64,000 bases of DNA from contig JACEEZ010019833.1 of the NCBI GenBank assembly GCA_016584305.1, positions 37,501 to 101,500 of the forward strand, given 5' to 3'. A program made the translations under genes and the position numbers. Positions 10,612 through 21,543 of this stretch are shown here, one piece after another. How positions within the stretch are numbered: the stretch's first letter is position 1; every line of letters starts with the position of its first letter. Source of the DNA: Chionoecetes opilio. Lineage: Eukaryota; Arthropoda; Malacostraca; Decapoda; Majidae. The notes beneath the pieces are model-generated. The model saw only the letters and a program-made list of their open reading frames with translations. It was not told the origin of the DNA and did no database searches.

Positions 10612-11040
10612 TTGCTGATTTCCTCGGGTGTCCCGGCTTTCTCCCAAAGGGGACCCCCCGTGGCGGGGCAGCCGGTGAAGGAGGAGCTCTTTCGCCGGGA
10701 CTTTCAGGAGCGGCAACACGCCTCCCTTTTGGCCTCTTCTGTTGCCTTCTTCAGTCAGCTGGCGGACTGGCTCTCCTCCCTCGCCGTGGATCACACTTCC
10801 CTCTCCCGGCCTCCCGGTCGGATGTCTGTCGGGCTTTGTCGACCGCCTGTGAGCGTTCGGCGCTTCTCTCCTCCCGACGGTCCGCCTTGCATGACAGGGC
10901 CGTCACTGCCCGCTTGGCTCTTCGGCGCGAGGCCTTTCGGGGCCTGCCGGAGCTGACTCGACAGCAGATTCTCCGGATTAGTCCCTTGGGATTCGGAGGT
11001 CTTGTCGGAGCCCTCCTTGCAGCAGTGTCTCGCCTCAATC
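10612..11040 (+). pseudogene. gag-like region of DIRS element
   Basis: Two overlapping frames hold a helix-rich segment (ELFRRDFQERQHASLLASSV and, shifted, ACERSALLSSRRSALHDRAV then RLALRREAFRGLP) placed before the RT. The position and Arg/Leu-rich helical character fit a DIRS gag C-terminus. Assignment is by position and general resemblance only. The region from 8600 to here is low-complexity GC-rich sequence with broken frames, probably the rest of gag. Confidence 0.35.
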
Positions 11041-11389
11041 CCCCCCACCGTCACTCTGGTGTTTTAATCCGGCCCCAGACCGTCTCGGCCGGGGGGTTCC
11101 GGGAGGGGGTCCAGCAGTGTTCGTGGGGGCTCTTTTCGTCGGGAAGGGCAGTCCAGGAACGCTCACCCCCGTGTGGATGGCCCCTAGGATCCTCGTCGTC
11201 CCAGTCGGGGTGGGCCTTCCGGGAATCGGGGCTCTGGGTCTGGGGCCCTTTTCGCTCGGGGCCCGCTACTGTCCACAAGCCTTCCTCCAAGGGTCGCTCT
11301 CGCTTCTGAGCCTCCCTTCCAGGGCCTCCTGTCCGGGTTTCGGGCAGCCGGCCGCAGAGAGGTTGGGCGCCAGGGGGTCCGAAACGGTC

Positions 11390-12990
11390 TTTCTTGCCCC
11401 TGGATTGCCCTACCGCCCCTTCGGCGACCTCCTTCTTGGACGCCGGTCTCCACAGTGCTCGCCGCCACGTGTCGGAAATGAACTCCTCCAGGGTAGTGGA
11501 GAAGGCGGGGGGAAAAGGGTTCTTTCTTTCCCGCATTTTCATCGTACCCAAGAAGGGACTCTTCGAAGAGGCGGCTTATCTTGGACCTCAGCCGCCTAAA
11601 CGGATTTGTGCGCAACACAGGTTCCGTATGCTGACCTTGGTCCAGGCCGCCTTCGGCTGAGGAAAGGGACTGGATGGCGTCCCTCGATCTCAAAGAGCCT
11701 ACTGGCATGTCCCCATTCATCCTCGGTTCCGGCGCTTCCTGGCCTTCCAGGTGGGATCGGCACGTGGCGTTCACCAGACTACCCTTCGGCCTCTCCATGC
11801 TCCGAGGTTTTTACGCGGCTCACCAAGGTGGTGGCTCAGCGGATGGTTTTTGCAAGGGGTGAATTGCCTCATGATTTGGACGATTGGCTGGTGTTCCCCC
11901 GTCTCAGGAGGAAGCGGTTCGCATGCGGGACCGAGTTTTGGGGCGGTGGCGGGGGAGATGGGGTTCCTAGTCAACAAGGGAAAGTCCGTCTTACCCCCTC
12001 TCCCCGCATTACTTGGCTGGGCATGCAATGGGACTCCCGTTCGGCTGCGGTCCGCATCTGGGGGGTTTAAATACGGCCAAGCTTCATCAACGCCTTTTCC
12101 GGGCCTCGGTGTCCCGTTTTTTGTCAAGGAGGCATTGGGAGTCCCTTCTCGGCTCGCTCAACTTCGCCGCAGAGGTCACTCCCCTAGGCCGCCTCCGTTT
12201 CCGTCGCCTGTCCGGGGGGTGAACACAGCCTTTCCCGGGTGCGACCCCGCGACTTCCCCCGACCGTCCCCCCCCTGGCCCTCACACTACTGGGACAAGTG
12301 GTTGGGGAGGGCGGTTTCTCCGCGTGGACCGGGTGGCTGCCTCCGCCCCCTACGGTCTTCGTGATGTCGGATGCGTCGGACTTTCGGGTGGGGCACCAAT
12401 CCTCCGACGGCCAGCAGGGTTTCGGCGGGTGGTCCGGGGTGGAGCGCAGATCCACAATCAACGTCAAGGAGCTGCTGGTTCCTCTTCTCTTCCTCCGATC
12501 GAACCCGATCCCAGAGGGAACGGCTCTCTGCTCGAGATGGACAACATGGTCGCGGTCCACTGTCCGCCCGCCAAGGGAAATCCAAATCCGCCCTTCTGTT
12601 GTCCCTTTCGGAGCAATCTTCGGCCTGGCGGCCCGTTTCCCACCTTCATCTGTTTCCCAGGTTCCTGCCGGGAGTGGAGAATGTGTGGGCCGACGCCCTG
12701 TTCGCTTCCGGGGCTCGTCGGTGGAGTGGCAGCTTCGCCCGGAGCGCTTTGGCGGCTCTCTGTCGGCGGTTGGGGCATCCGGAGGTGGACCTCTTCGCGT
12801 CCCGCCGCTCTGCCCAACTAAAGGCCTTTTTGACGAGGGGGGACTGGACAGCTGCAGGAGGCCCGGACGCTCTCAAGGAAGACTGGAACAGGTGGCGCCG
12901 TGTTTACCTGTTTCCGCCTCCCTGCACCAGTGTCCCCCTGAAGGTTGCAACAAGTGCGTTCCTACAGGGGCAAGGTGACCATGGTGGCTC
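11390..12990 (+). pseudogene. DIRS reverse transcriptase / RNase H, frameshifted
   Basis: Recognisable pieces lie in several frames: FFLSRIFIVPKKG (~11520), RFRMLTLVQAAF (~11620), ASLDLKE (~11675), FTRLPFGLSM (~11770), and the catalytic box DLDDWLV at 11873-11893. Downstream are ITWLGMQWDS (~12010) and an RNase H start VMSDASDF (~12360), then INVKELLV. A following VDLFASRRSAQL segment at about 12785 is typical of DIRS-type RT/RNase H. The catalytic Y is replaced by D in xLDD. At least four frame changes are needed to read it through. Confidence 0.75.
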
Positions 12991-13129
12991 CTCTCTGGCC
13001 GGCGCAACCGTGGGGTTTTCCGAACTGAAGGCCTGGTGTCCCCCCTGTTCCTCTAGGGGCCCTCGCTTGTTTGGGGGAGCTCCCGGCCAGGCTTCTTTCC
13101 ACCTTGAAGCTACAAAGCCTGGAGTTTCT

Positions 13130-14154
13130 CCGTACCTCTCTCCGTGGACGGTCTCGGACGCGGTAGCGGAGGACATGTTGGCGGCTCTTCGCCCGTCCTC
13201 TACGAGACAGTACAGTCTCACTGGAAGGCCTTTTAGTCGTTCCTCAAACTCAAGGGCCTCCGCGACGTCTCGAATCGGTTTGTCCTGGATTTCCTCTCCT
13301 TCCTGGCCCACGGGCCGTGGGAGGTCCTCCGCTACTCTCTCCACTCACCTGGGCGGCCCTGGGACCCCCTCAAAAAACGGCTGGGGTTTGGTCCAGGACC
13401 GGCGTTCTGTGACCCTGTTGAAGAGGGGTTTGTTCCACCAAAAAACCCCCCTCCCCGTTCGTCCTGGCCTTTGGTCCCTGGAGAAGGTTCTCCCGGGCCT
13501 GCAGGGGGACCAGTTTGGGTCAGACGCTGCCGGACCTCGCTCCTTCAGAAGGCCTTGTTCCCGGTGGCCCTGGCTACGGGGTTTCGGGTTCTCAGCTGAG
13601 GGCGCTGACCCGTTTCCCCCCGTGGACGACCTTCTCGCGAGACGGCCCCCGCTGTCTCCCTCCCCCTCTCGCCCAAGGTTTCTAGGCAAGAAAAGAGCGG
13701 CCAAAGGGCCACCATCTCCAACCGGTCGTCGTTCCAGCTTGGTCTGCTGGGGACGCCGCACACCCCTTGTGCCCGGTTTCGGCGCTCCGGTGTTACCTGG
13801 ATGCTTCCCAGCCCTGGGCGTGTGACCTGCAGTTCCTGTTCCGCGATCCTGTCACTGGTCGTCCCCTCACCACCAGGGGGATTGCCGGCCGGCTCCGGGG
13901 CGTCATCGAGTCGGCGGATCCGGGTTTACGCCCCTCGCGCCCATGACGTCCGGGGTGTTGGGGCGTCTCTGGCCTTCCTCCGCACCCATTCCTTGGAGAG
14001 GGTACGGGAAGGGGGACAGTGGAGTACGGCCTCGTGCTTCGTGGCTCGTTACCTGTCCCACTCCGTCGTGGAATTCCCCTGTGTTGCCCTGGACTCCCTC
14101 CCTCCGGAGGGCTGGGTGGTGGACGCCGGGCCTCCCCTTGACGTCTCCGCTTGA
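13130..14154 (+). pseudogene. DIRS tyrosine recombinase, frameshifted
   Basis: The N-terminal core-binding region begins near LAALRPSSTRQYSL (~13180). The catalytic C-terminus is in the frame ending at 14154: HDVR at 13942-13953 is the HxxR box, followed by SLAFLRTHSLERV, a conserved Trp (GQWSTASCF) and the candidate nucleophile Tyr (ARYL) at 14050-14052. This enzyme would insert a circular cDNA. The middle is in other frames, so no intact protein remains. Confidence 0.7.
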
Positions 14155-14252
14155 TTCTGGTGAGTATACTAGTGCTATCTTTTTGTTCTTGTGCAGTTTC
14201 TCTTTTGCCTCCCCGCGGGGGTCGGGGGTTCTTGCCCGTTCCAAGTGGCAGG

Positions 14253-14342
14253 TAGCTTAGTGCACTAGCTCTAAGGGGACCTAAAATGACGGATTTGAAG
14301 TATGAAAAGCCTATTTTTGGGTCCTGACAGAAACTAGTGCAC
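14253..14342 (+). repeat. internal complementary region of DIRS element
   Basis: AGCTTAGTGCACTAGCTCTA then AGGGGACCTAAAA is the complement of the left end (8309-8340). The next part, TGACGGATTTGAAGTATGAA then AAGCC, is the complement of the right end (~14633-14658). The two outer ends are thus joined within one internal segment, as in DIRS1, where it templates closure of the circular DNA. Confidence 0.8.
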
Positions 14343-14419
14343 GGCCTTCGGCTTTCCCCCCCTTCCTTCCCCACCAAGTTTTCAGCCCCTCTCCCCGGGG
14401 ATGCTTATTGGGATGGTTA

Positions 14420-14658
14420 TGATATTTCGGGCCGGCTGGCGGGCCCCGGTCCTCGGCTGGGTTGGCACGGCGTTGCCAGAGGTGTGTTTTTTTTCTTTCA
14501 GATCTGAGTGTAGCCTGGTTACTTAACCAGATGTGGGGGTTTTGGTTGCCTGTATACCCCGGGTTTGCCCTGGGTGGCGATCTTTCCTATCCTAATAGCT
14601 TAGGCACTAGCTCTGTCAGGGACCCAAAAAAAAGGCTTTTCATACTTCAAAGCCGTCA
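14420..14658 (-). repeat. right inverted terminal repeat of DIRS element
   Basis: Inverse copy of 8309-8521. The outermost part (GTCAGGGACCC, TTTCATACTTCAAAGCCGTC) differs from the left end, which is why the internal complementary region has two halves. Confidence 0.8.
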
Positions 14659-14696
14659 TTTCTGTAACGCGCGGAGTGAAAAATTGGGAGCATTTT

Positions 14697-14945
14697 TTTG
14701 TTTGTTTGTTTGTTTAGAGGATAATTCCTCAGAGCCGTAAATGATCTACCGCTGCAGGGTTAGTGTTGGCCGAAGCCACCACCCCGGGAGGGGGGTCACA
14801 AACCCCGGCTAACACCCGGTACCCATTCACTGCGGGTGGACAGGGCTCGGGTTTTAAGAAAAATCACCCATTTATCTTCGCTCCGCCCGGGATCGACCCG
14901 GGACTTCTCGGTTTGAGCCGAGGTGCTAACCACTACCTACGGAGT
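14697..14945 (-). mobile_element. tRNA-derived SINE with (AAAC)n tail
   Basis: Read on the minus strand, the head is tRNA-like: A-box region TAGTGGTTAGCACC, a CTCGG/CCGAG anticodon-type stem, and a T-arm CCCGGGTCGATCCCGGG with a B-box core. A ~150-bp body follows, ending GAGGAATTATCCTC and an (AAAC)n tail (plus strand TTTGTTTGTTTG at 14697-14716). A matching body end (GAGGAATTATCCTTAAAC) occurs on the plus strand at about 15418-15436, so the family has at least two members here. Confidence 0.75.
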
Positions 14946-16479
14946 ACCCTTTTTCAACTCAAAAATTATTTTCCAAACCAGACATCTGACAGAAAATCTT
15001 ATAGAAAAAAACATTTGCAAATCCTAAATCCATTAACTTTTATTCAAATCAATTTTCCGTAAATTCCATAATAAGAATGTTTTCCAAATTATTTCCAAAC
15101 CAGGGAGGTCGGAAATGCTTCAGGAAAGCCCCACCAACTCAAGCCCCGGGAAGAATCAAGACTCTTCTATCAGCCAGCCTACCCTACAGTGGCCCAAGAG
15201 CCTTCAACAGCCTCCCAAAAAAACATCCGAGACATCACCCGCTGCTCCGTAAAGAAGTTAAAATCCCAACGGACGAATACCTTTTGGACACTCCCTGACA
15301 AACCACCAGTGCCGGGTTACACTTCGCTATGTAGAGCACCCACAACTCATTACTGGACAAGTGAACCTACAGTTTAGGGACGCTAGGACCGGCTGCAGCG
15401 GTAGAACACTACGTCTCTGAGGAATTATCCTTAAACAACATCAAGTATCAAGTAAGTGTAACGAGGGAAATTACATTAATAGGGGAAGAGATGAAATAAT
15501 TTATAACTATCAATAAGCAACGAGTAATTTTCCTCCCACGCCTCAGTCCTGAATCACTGGTTAGGAGAAAGGCTTATATTTTAGACCAGTGGTAGTTGGC
15601 CACGTATCTAAGCGAAGCGAGGAGGGAGCTTACCTCAGGTTAGCATTTAGTAGCAGACGGACTCCAGTGGGTAAGCTCACTGGGAGGTGACCTTACCTCC
15701 CCTGTAAAAAGGGATGTTATAAAATATTTTTTTAACTAGAGATGTAGGTGTGATTTATTGGTGATTATGTTACATAAGGACAATTTAATATGTTTGCTAG
15801 ATCCATTAGGAGTGGATATGGGTGATGCGGCCAAACCTGTGGGTCACGATAACAGTGAATAGAGGTGGAAGTAGGCGGCGGCAGCCTGTTTGGCTGGGAT
15901 AGTGCGTTGCCTACCGTGGCGCTGTGGAGAAGCCACAAAACTAGCTCCCCCAAATGGGCTTTCGTGGTGTCTTTTCGCCCAGAGAGATAAGTGGGGGCGG
16001 ATAAAGGAGAGATAGTGTGGCGGAGAGTGTAGGATTAAGTCTTTTTCCCATTAGAATAGGATGACTTTGTTATTAAGTAGGGTTTGTTTCACATCGAATA
16101 GGATGAAATATGGGTTTTTACGTAAGATGTTAGGTTAAGAAGTGTGGCGGAGAGTGTAGAATTAGTAGTCTGTTTTACATTAGAATAGGATGAACGTCTG
16201 GTTTATTAAGTAAGATGTTAGGTTAAGAAAGGTGTGGTATCGTTAGGGGATATGATTAATTAGAATTAAAGGCAATTGTGAAAGTAAACCAGTTGGGAAG
16301 TGAGACAGTAAAGAGTTGGATATATTATAAAATTAGAAAAATATTAACGCGTTGGCATTAGATCCAACCAGTACTTAGACTGTGGAGCACACATCCACTG
16401 CGGGCACTACTAAGTATCAAGTAAAACCGTAGGTACATATCTGACAGAAAATTATATTAAACAAAAAATAATAACAAAT
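14946..16479. other. non-coding repeats beyond DIRS and SINE
   Basis: No gene supported. Includes the 90-bp segment shared with 8217-8306, a SINE tail-like end near 15400-15440, and a ~125-bp direct repeat at 16015-16245 (GTGTGGCGGAGAGTGTAG, ATTAGAATAGGATGA, AAGATGTTAGGTTAAGAA each twice). Confidence 0.5.
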
Positions 16480-16895
16480 CCAATACACAATTACAACACT
16501 GCCTGGAGGCCCCAATAAACACCTTATATGGGTACCAAAAAGCTTGGGGGCCTGGAAACACACTAAATACTGAAAACTACTCTTCCATAACCACCCTATA
16601 CTCTTCCTTCCTATATTAAATTACTTATAGTTATATAAAACTACTAATACACTTGCCTGGAGCCCTTATACACCCCCTTATATGGGAGATAAAAACTGCT
16701 CTGGGGGCCTGGAAACACACTAAATACTTTCAAATACTCTTCCATAACCACCCTATATTCTTCCTTCCCAACATTAAATTTCTTATAGTTATATATACTA
16801 CTAATCACATGCTTGGAGCCCTAATACAAACCTTATATGGGTACAAAACAGCTCTGGGGGCCTGGAAATACACTAAGATGGAAAACCGCAAATGG
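16480..16895 (+). repeat. 151-bp tandem repeat, about 3 copies
   Basis: CTGGGGGCCTGGAAA recurs at about 16549, 16701 and 16852, with matching flanks (TGGAGCCCT, CCTTATATGGG, ACTCTTCCATAACCACCCTA). A further unit continues at 18418-18500 on the other side of a foldback element. Confidence 0.85.
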
Positions 16896-16951
16896 AAAAC
16901 TACCTGTTCTCTCTTCCCTGCCTATATAAATTACTTATAAGTTATATATAC

Positions 16952-18417
16952 TACTATAGTCTATCACTTAAGCTGCTGGATTCCTGGGCTGGGAGCTGTT
17001 CGCTGCCTACCGAGTTTTTAAGGGGCGTCGCTGATTGGCTGATAGATTCGGGCTGGGTGGGTGATGTGGTGGTATTTGCCCCGCGCTCCCAAAACCCTTG
17101 CGTTGCCTAAGAAAAATATTCATATTTCTTTGCTTTACTCACCTCTTACACAAGATAGGCCTATTTTGTTTGCATCAGTGAATCAGGCAGTGATTGGTCA
17201 ACAATAACACGCTATTCGTAACTCAATAGGGTGAAAAATAAAGTCATGACTGAGTATCACAAGAGTAGGCGGATTTTTAGGTTTCAATGCATTGAAATGT
17301 TGTACTCCTACCCTATATTACCAAGCTACCAGATGATATTTATGAAAGCTGAGCCTACCATCGTGTTCATAATACATTGTTGCATATCTTGAGCATAAAA
17401 AAAATACAGTAGGACTACACTAATATTAAGATAATTGAAGGAAAGTAAAATAGTGTATAAACATTTTTTCTTGCTTATTTTGCTTCAATTCGCTGTAACT
17501 GCATCAGCTTTGGTCGCATTAAATTTTCAAACACTGTTTCAAAATCCCCATACCTTTCCGCTTCCTTTGGTATGTAGCACGTACGAATAAGAAAAAGAGT
17601 AGGTGGTCAAAATGGCTAAGAAAGTAAAACTGTTTCAAACTGGTGCCGTGACGGGTGGAGCCTCTGATAGCTCTCCCTAGAACTCGTCTCTCCTATATTA
17701 TATAGGGAGCAATGCTCACCCGTCACTGTGCCAGTTTGCAGTAGTAGTTTAACTTTCTTAGCCATTTTGACCACTTACTAGTTTCCTTATTGGTACGTGC
17801 TACATACCAAAGGAAGCGAAAAAGTATAAGGATTTTGAAACTGTGCTTGAAAATTGAATGCGACCAAAACTGATGGAGTTACAGCGAGTTAAGCAAAATA
17901 AGCAAGACTTTTTTTTATACACTATTTTACTTTCCTTCAATTATCTTAATATTAGTGTTGTCTTACTGTAATTTTTTTATGCTCATGATATGCAGCAATG
18001 TATTATGAACACGATGGTAGGTTCAGTTTAACCTAAATATCATCTGGTAGCTTGGTAATATCGGGTAGGAGTACAACATTTCAATGCATTGAAACCTGAA
18101 AATCCGCCTTCTCGTGATACTCAGTCATGACTTTATTTTTTACCCTATTGAGTTACGAATAGCGTGTTATTGTTGACCAAGCACTGCCTGATTCACTGAT
18201 GCAAACAAAATAGCCCTATCTTGTGTAAGAGGTGAGTTAAGCAAAGAAATATGAATATTTTTCTGAGGCAACGCAAGGGTTTTGGGTGGCGGCGAGGCAA
18301 GTACCACCACCACCACCACCCAGCCCGAGTCTATCAGCCAATCAGCGACATCCTTACAAACTCGGGTAGGCAGCGAGCAGCTCCCAAGAATCCAGCTTAA
18401 GTGAATAGACTATAGTA
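16952..18417. mobile_element. 1.47-kb foldback element
   Basis: Ends TACTATAGTCTATCACTTAA and TTAAGTGAATAGACTATAGT are inverted copies. The arms match along almost the full length (for example TTGCGTTGCCT..AAATATTCATATTTC at 17100 against its inverse at 18240) and meet near 17695 in a short TATATTATATAGGGAG centre. The arms show only scattered differences. No transposase frame. It has split a 151-bp tandem repeat array. Confidence 0.85.
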
Positions 18418-18629
18418 CACATGCCTGGAGCCCTTATAGACACCTTATATGGGTACAAAACAGCTCTGGGGGCCTGGCAATACACTAAATACTGGAAAAT
18501 CGTACTGGAAAACTAAATTGGTCTGAGTATCGGTCTGAAAAAACAAATTTAAATGGAATAAACCTCAAATTAAGACAAAAATTAACCTTATAAGCCATTT
18601 AAACTTAGAATAATTAACTCTCTATATAT

Positions 18630-19325
18630 TATTTCTTATATATAAATCATGTATAACCTCATATATATATATTTACATATATATAAAGCATGTATAACCT
18701 CATATATATACATTTACATATATATAAAGCATGTATAACCCCATATATATATATATTTACATATATATAAATCATGTATAACCTCATATATATATATTTA
18801 CATATATATAAAGCATGTATAACCTCATATATATACATTTACATATATATAAAGCATGTATAACCTCATATATAAATATATTTACATATATATAAAGCAT
18901 GTATAACCTCATATATATAGATTTATTAAATATATAAATCATGTATAACTTCATATATATAGATTTACATATATATAAATCATGTATAACTTCATATATA
19001 TAGATTTACATATATATAAAGCATGTATATCTTCATATATATATAGATTTACATATATATTAAGCATGTATAACTTCATATATATATAGATTTACATATA
19101 TATAAAGCATGTATAACCTCATATATATATAGATAGATTTACATATATATAAAGCATGTATAACCTCATATATATATAGATAGATTTACATATATATAAA
19201 GCATGTATAACCTCATATATATAGATTTACATATATATATAGCATGTATAACCTCATATATATAGATTTACATATATATAAAGCATGTATAGCTATAACC
19301 TATAATATATATAATATATAGATTT
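18630..19325 (+). repeat. ~41-bp AT-rich minisatellite
   Basis: About 16 copies of a 40-46-bp unit with core GCATGTATAACCTCATATAT followed by TTTACATATATATAAA. Units vary by the length of the TA/GATA part. Confidence 0.9.
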
Positions 19326-20329
19326 ACATATACAAAAAACTGAATTCACAGATATAGTCAAGTTCTCATCTATAAGACATGCTATATATTATTTTTAGAG
19401 ACAGTTTTTGGTATATATAATTAATTAACGAAATTATGGAAAAACATATTGATCTTTTCATTAACATCGCTATAACCCATATATTATTTAACCTATAACC
19501 TTCACCATTAGCTATGGTTTACTTATGCATTCCACCATTGGTTGAAATTGTAATGAAAAAAAAGTAACCAGCCATTTCGGTATTGTAAGATTGGATTACA
19601 ATGTTCGGATTTCAATTATATAGCAAAAAACCCATATTGATTTACTGCTATTTAAATTATTAATAGCGTGTAGAATACTTTAATGCCAAATGTCTTCAAC
19701 CCTCTTTTCTGACTTTCCCCTATTTTAAAAAGCTGGAACTAGGCGATTAATAAAGGTTATTAGTGATGAGGACCAGCAATTTTCGGCATTTCAATGTCTC
19801 GCGAAAAAAATATTTTCGATTTTTCATGTAATACCAATTGAGTATTAACTATTGGATTCTTCAACCCATATGCTATTTTCTCTTACGTTAGATAGGTGTG
19901 ATAGATATGGAAATACGGGTTTGGGGGGAGCATATAATGATTTCTGCTCTACCAAAAAAACACAAAGTCACTAAGCACACAATCTAGAATGTTATTAGGA
20001 TGGTCAAAAGATACCCATTCCTAATCTTCTAGCGAAGAAGATTGGCATTTTGGACGGCCTAAAGAGTGTTCTCATTAACCTACAAAACCCCTAAGTTTTC
20101 CTAACCACCTATGCATCAGTCATGGGGCAAGAAATAGCCGTATACTTTGCTAAGCCAAGAAGTGCATTTATGCTCCCATAACCTATAGGTTGTAATCTAA
20201 CCTACTAATTAACCCTAAAAGTTACTAGAACCTACTGATAACAGATACTTGAATTGGGCCACAAGTTAAAGTCGGCCTCCTAAACAATTTCCATAAGCAC
20301 ATTTTGTCATAAGCCAAGTATAGAAACCT
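19326..20329. other. AT-rich stretch without gene
   Basis: No coding signal, hairpin or repeat of note seen apart from AT richness. Confidence 0.5.
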
Positions 20330-21147
20330 AACCTCTACCAAAGTTACTGACCTAACCTAACCTTAACCACAAGTCTAACTAACCAAACCCTTAACCACCA
20401 AAGTATTAACCTAACCTAACTTAACTCTTATCCACAAAGTAATACCAACCCTAACCTTAACCTAACCACAAAGTATACCTAACTAATAAACCTAACCTAA
20501 CCTTAACCACAAAGTATACCTAACCTAACCTTAACTCAACAAAGTATACCTAACCTAACCTAACCTTAACCACAAAGTATACCTTAACCTAACCTTAACA
20601 CAAAGTATACCTCTAACACCTTAACCACAAAGTATACCTAACCTAACCTAACCTAACCTAACCAACAAAGTATCCTAACCATACCTACCTTAACCACAAG
20701 TATACCTAACCTAACCTAACCTAACCTTAACCACAAAGTATACCTAACCTAACCTAACCTAACCTTAACCACAAAGTATACCTAACCTACCTAACCTTAA
20801 CCTTAACCACAAAGTATACCTAACCTAACCTTAACCAATAACCACAAAGTAACCTAACCTAACCACAAGTATACCTAACCTAACCTAACCTAACCTTAAC
20901 CACAAAGTATACCTAACCTAACCTTAACCACAAAGTATACCTACCTAACCTAACCTAACCTTAACCACAAGTTATACCACTAATAACCTAACCTAACCTA
21001 ACCACAAATATACCTAACCTAACCTAACCTAACCTTAACCACAAAGTATACCTAACCTAACCTAACCTTAACCACAAAGTATACCTAACTAACCTAACCT
21101 TAACCACAAAGTATACTTAACCTAACCTTAACCACAAAGTATACTGT
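20330..21147 (+). repeat. telomere-like (CCTAA)n mosaic array
   Basis: Runs of CCTAA, the complement of the arthropod telomere repeat TTAGG, alternate with a spacer CCTTAACCACAAAGTATA. The compound unit (TATACCTAACCTAACC, then CTTAACCACAAAG) is about 30-40 bp and occurs about 25 times, with many small indels. The order is consistent throughout, so this is a satellite-like array built on telomere motif rather than a plain telomere. Confidence 0.85.
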
Positions 21148-21214
21148 CTGCTGGGTATGCATGCTACTCTAGGCGGCCTGTTTCAACTGGCGGCCCGAAT
21201 CAACGGATACCACT

Positions 21215-21485
21215 ATAACCCCCTAAAAGTTACTAACTTAACTTCACTATAACCCTCGAAAAGTTACTAACTTAACCTCACTATAACCCCTTTAAAGTAA
21301 CTAACCTAACCTAACTATAACCCCTTAAAAGTAACTAACCTAACCTAACTATAACCCCTTAAAAGTAACTAACCTAACCTAACTATAACCCCTTAAAAGT
21401 AACTAACCTGACCTAACTATAACCCCCTAAAAGTAACTAACTTAACCTTACTATAACCCCCTACAAGTTGCTAACCTAACCTTAG
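21215..21485 (+). repeat. ~37-bp tandem repeat
   Basis: Unit CTATAACCCCCTAAAAGTAA then CTAACCTAACCTAA, about 7 copies. It shares the CCTAACCTAA motif with the preceding array and probably derives from it. Confidence 0.85.
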
Positions 21486-21502
21486 TTGTGATACGACTTG
21501 AG

Positions 21503-21506
<4 letters not shown>

Positions 21507-21540
<34 letters not shown>
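21507..21540 (+). repeat. poly(A) tract
   Basis: About 33 consecutive A. It may be the tail of a retroposed sequence, but nothing upstream identifies one. Confidence 0.9.

Positions 21541-21543
<3 letters not shown>

Larger units (their letters stand above)
8309..14658 (+). mobile_element. DIRS1-like tyrosine-recombinase retrotransposon, decayed
   Basis: A GC-rich block of about 6.35 kb in AT-rich surroundings. It has inverted terminal repeats of about 0.21-0.24 kb and, just inside the right one, a segment complementary to both outer ends, which is the hallmark internal complementary region of DIRS1 elements. Internal coding order is a gag-like region, an RT/RNase H with an LDDW box, and a tyrosine recombinase with an HxxR box and distal Tyr. 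There is no integrase and no flanking duplication, as expected of this order, which integrates through a circular intermediate. Many frameshifts make this copy inactive. Confidence 0.85.

Noticed and set aside
8773..14377. Long minus-strand frames in the GC-rich block
   Set aside because: GC-rich sequence has few stops; the plus strand carries the RT and recombinase motifs in DIRS order.
18630..21485. Regular short repeats as a CRISPR array
   Set aside because: Units are contiguous tandem repeats without unique spacers and the genome is eukaryotic.
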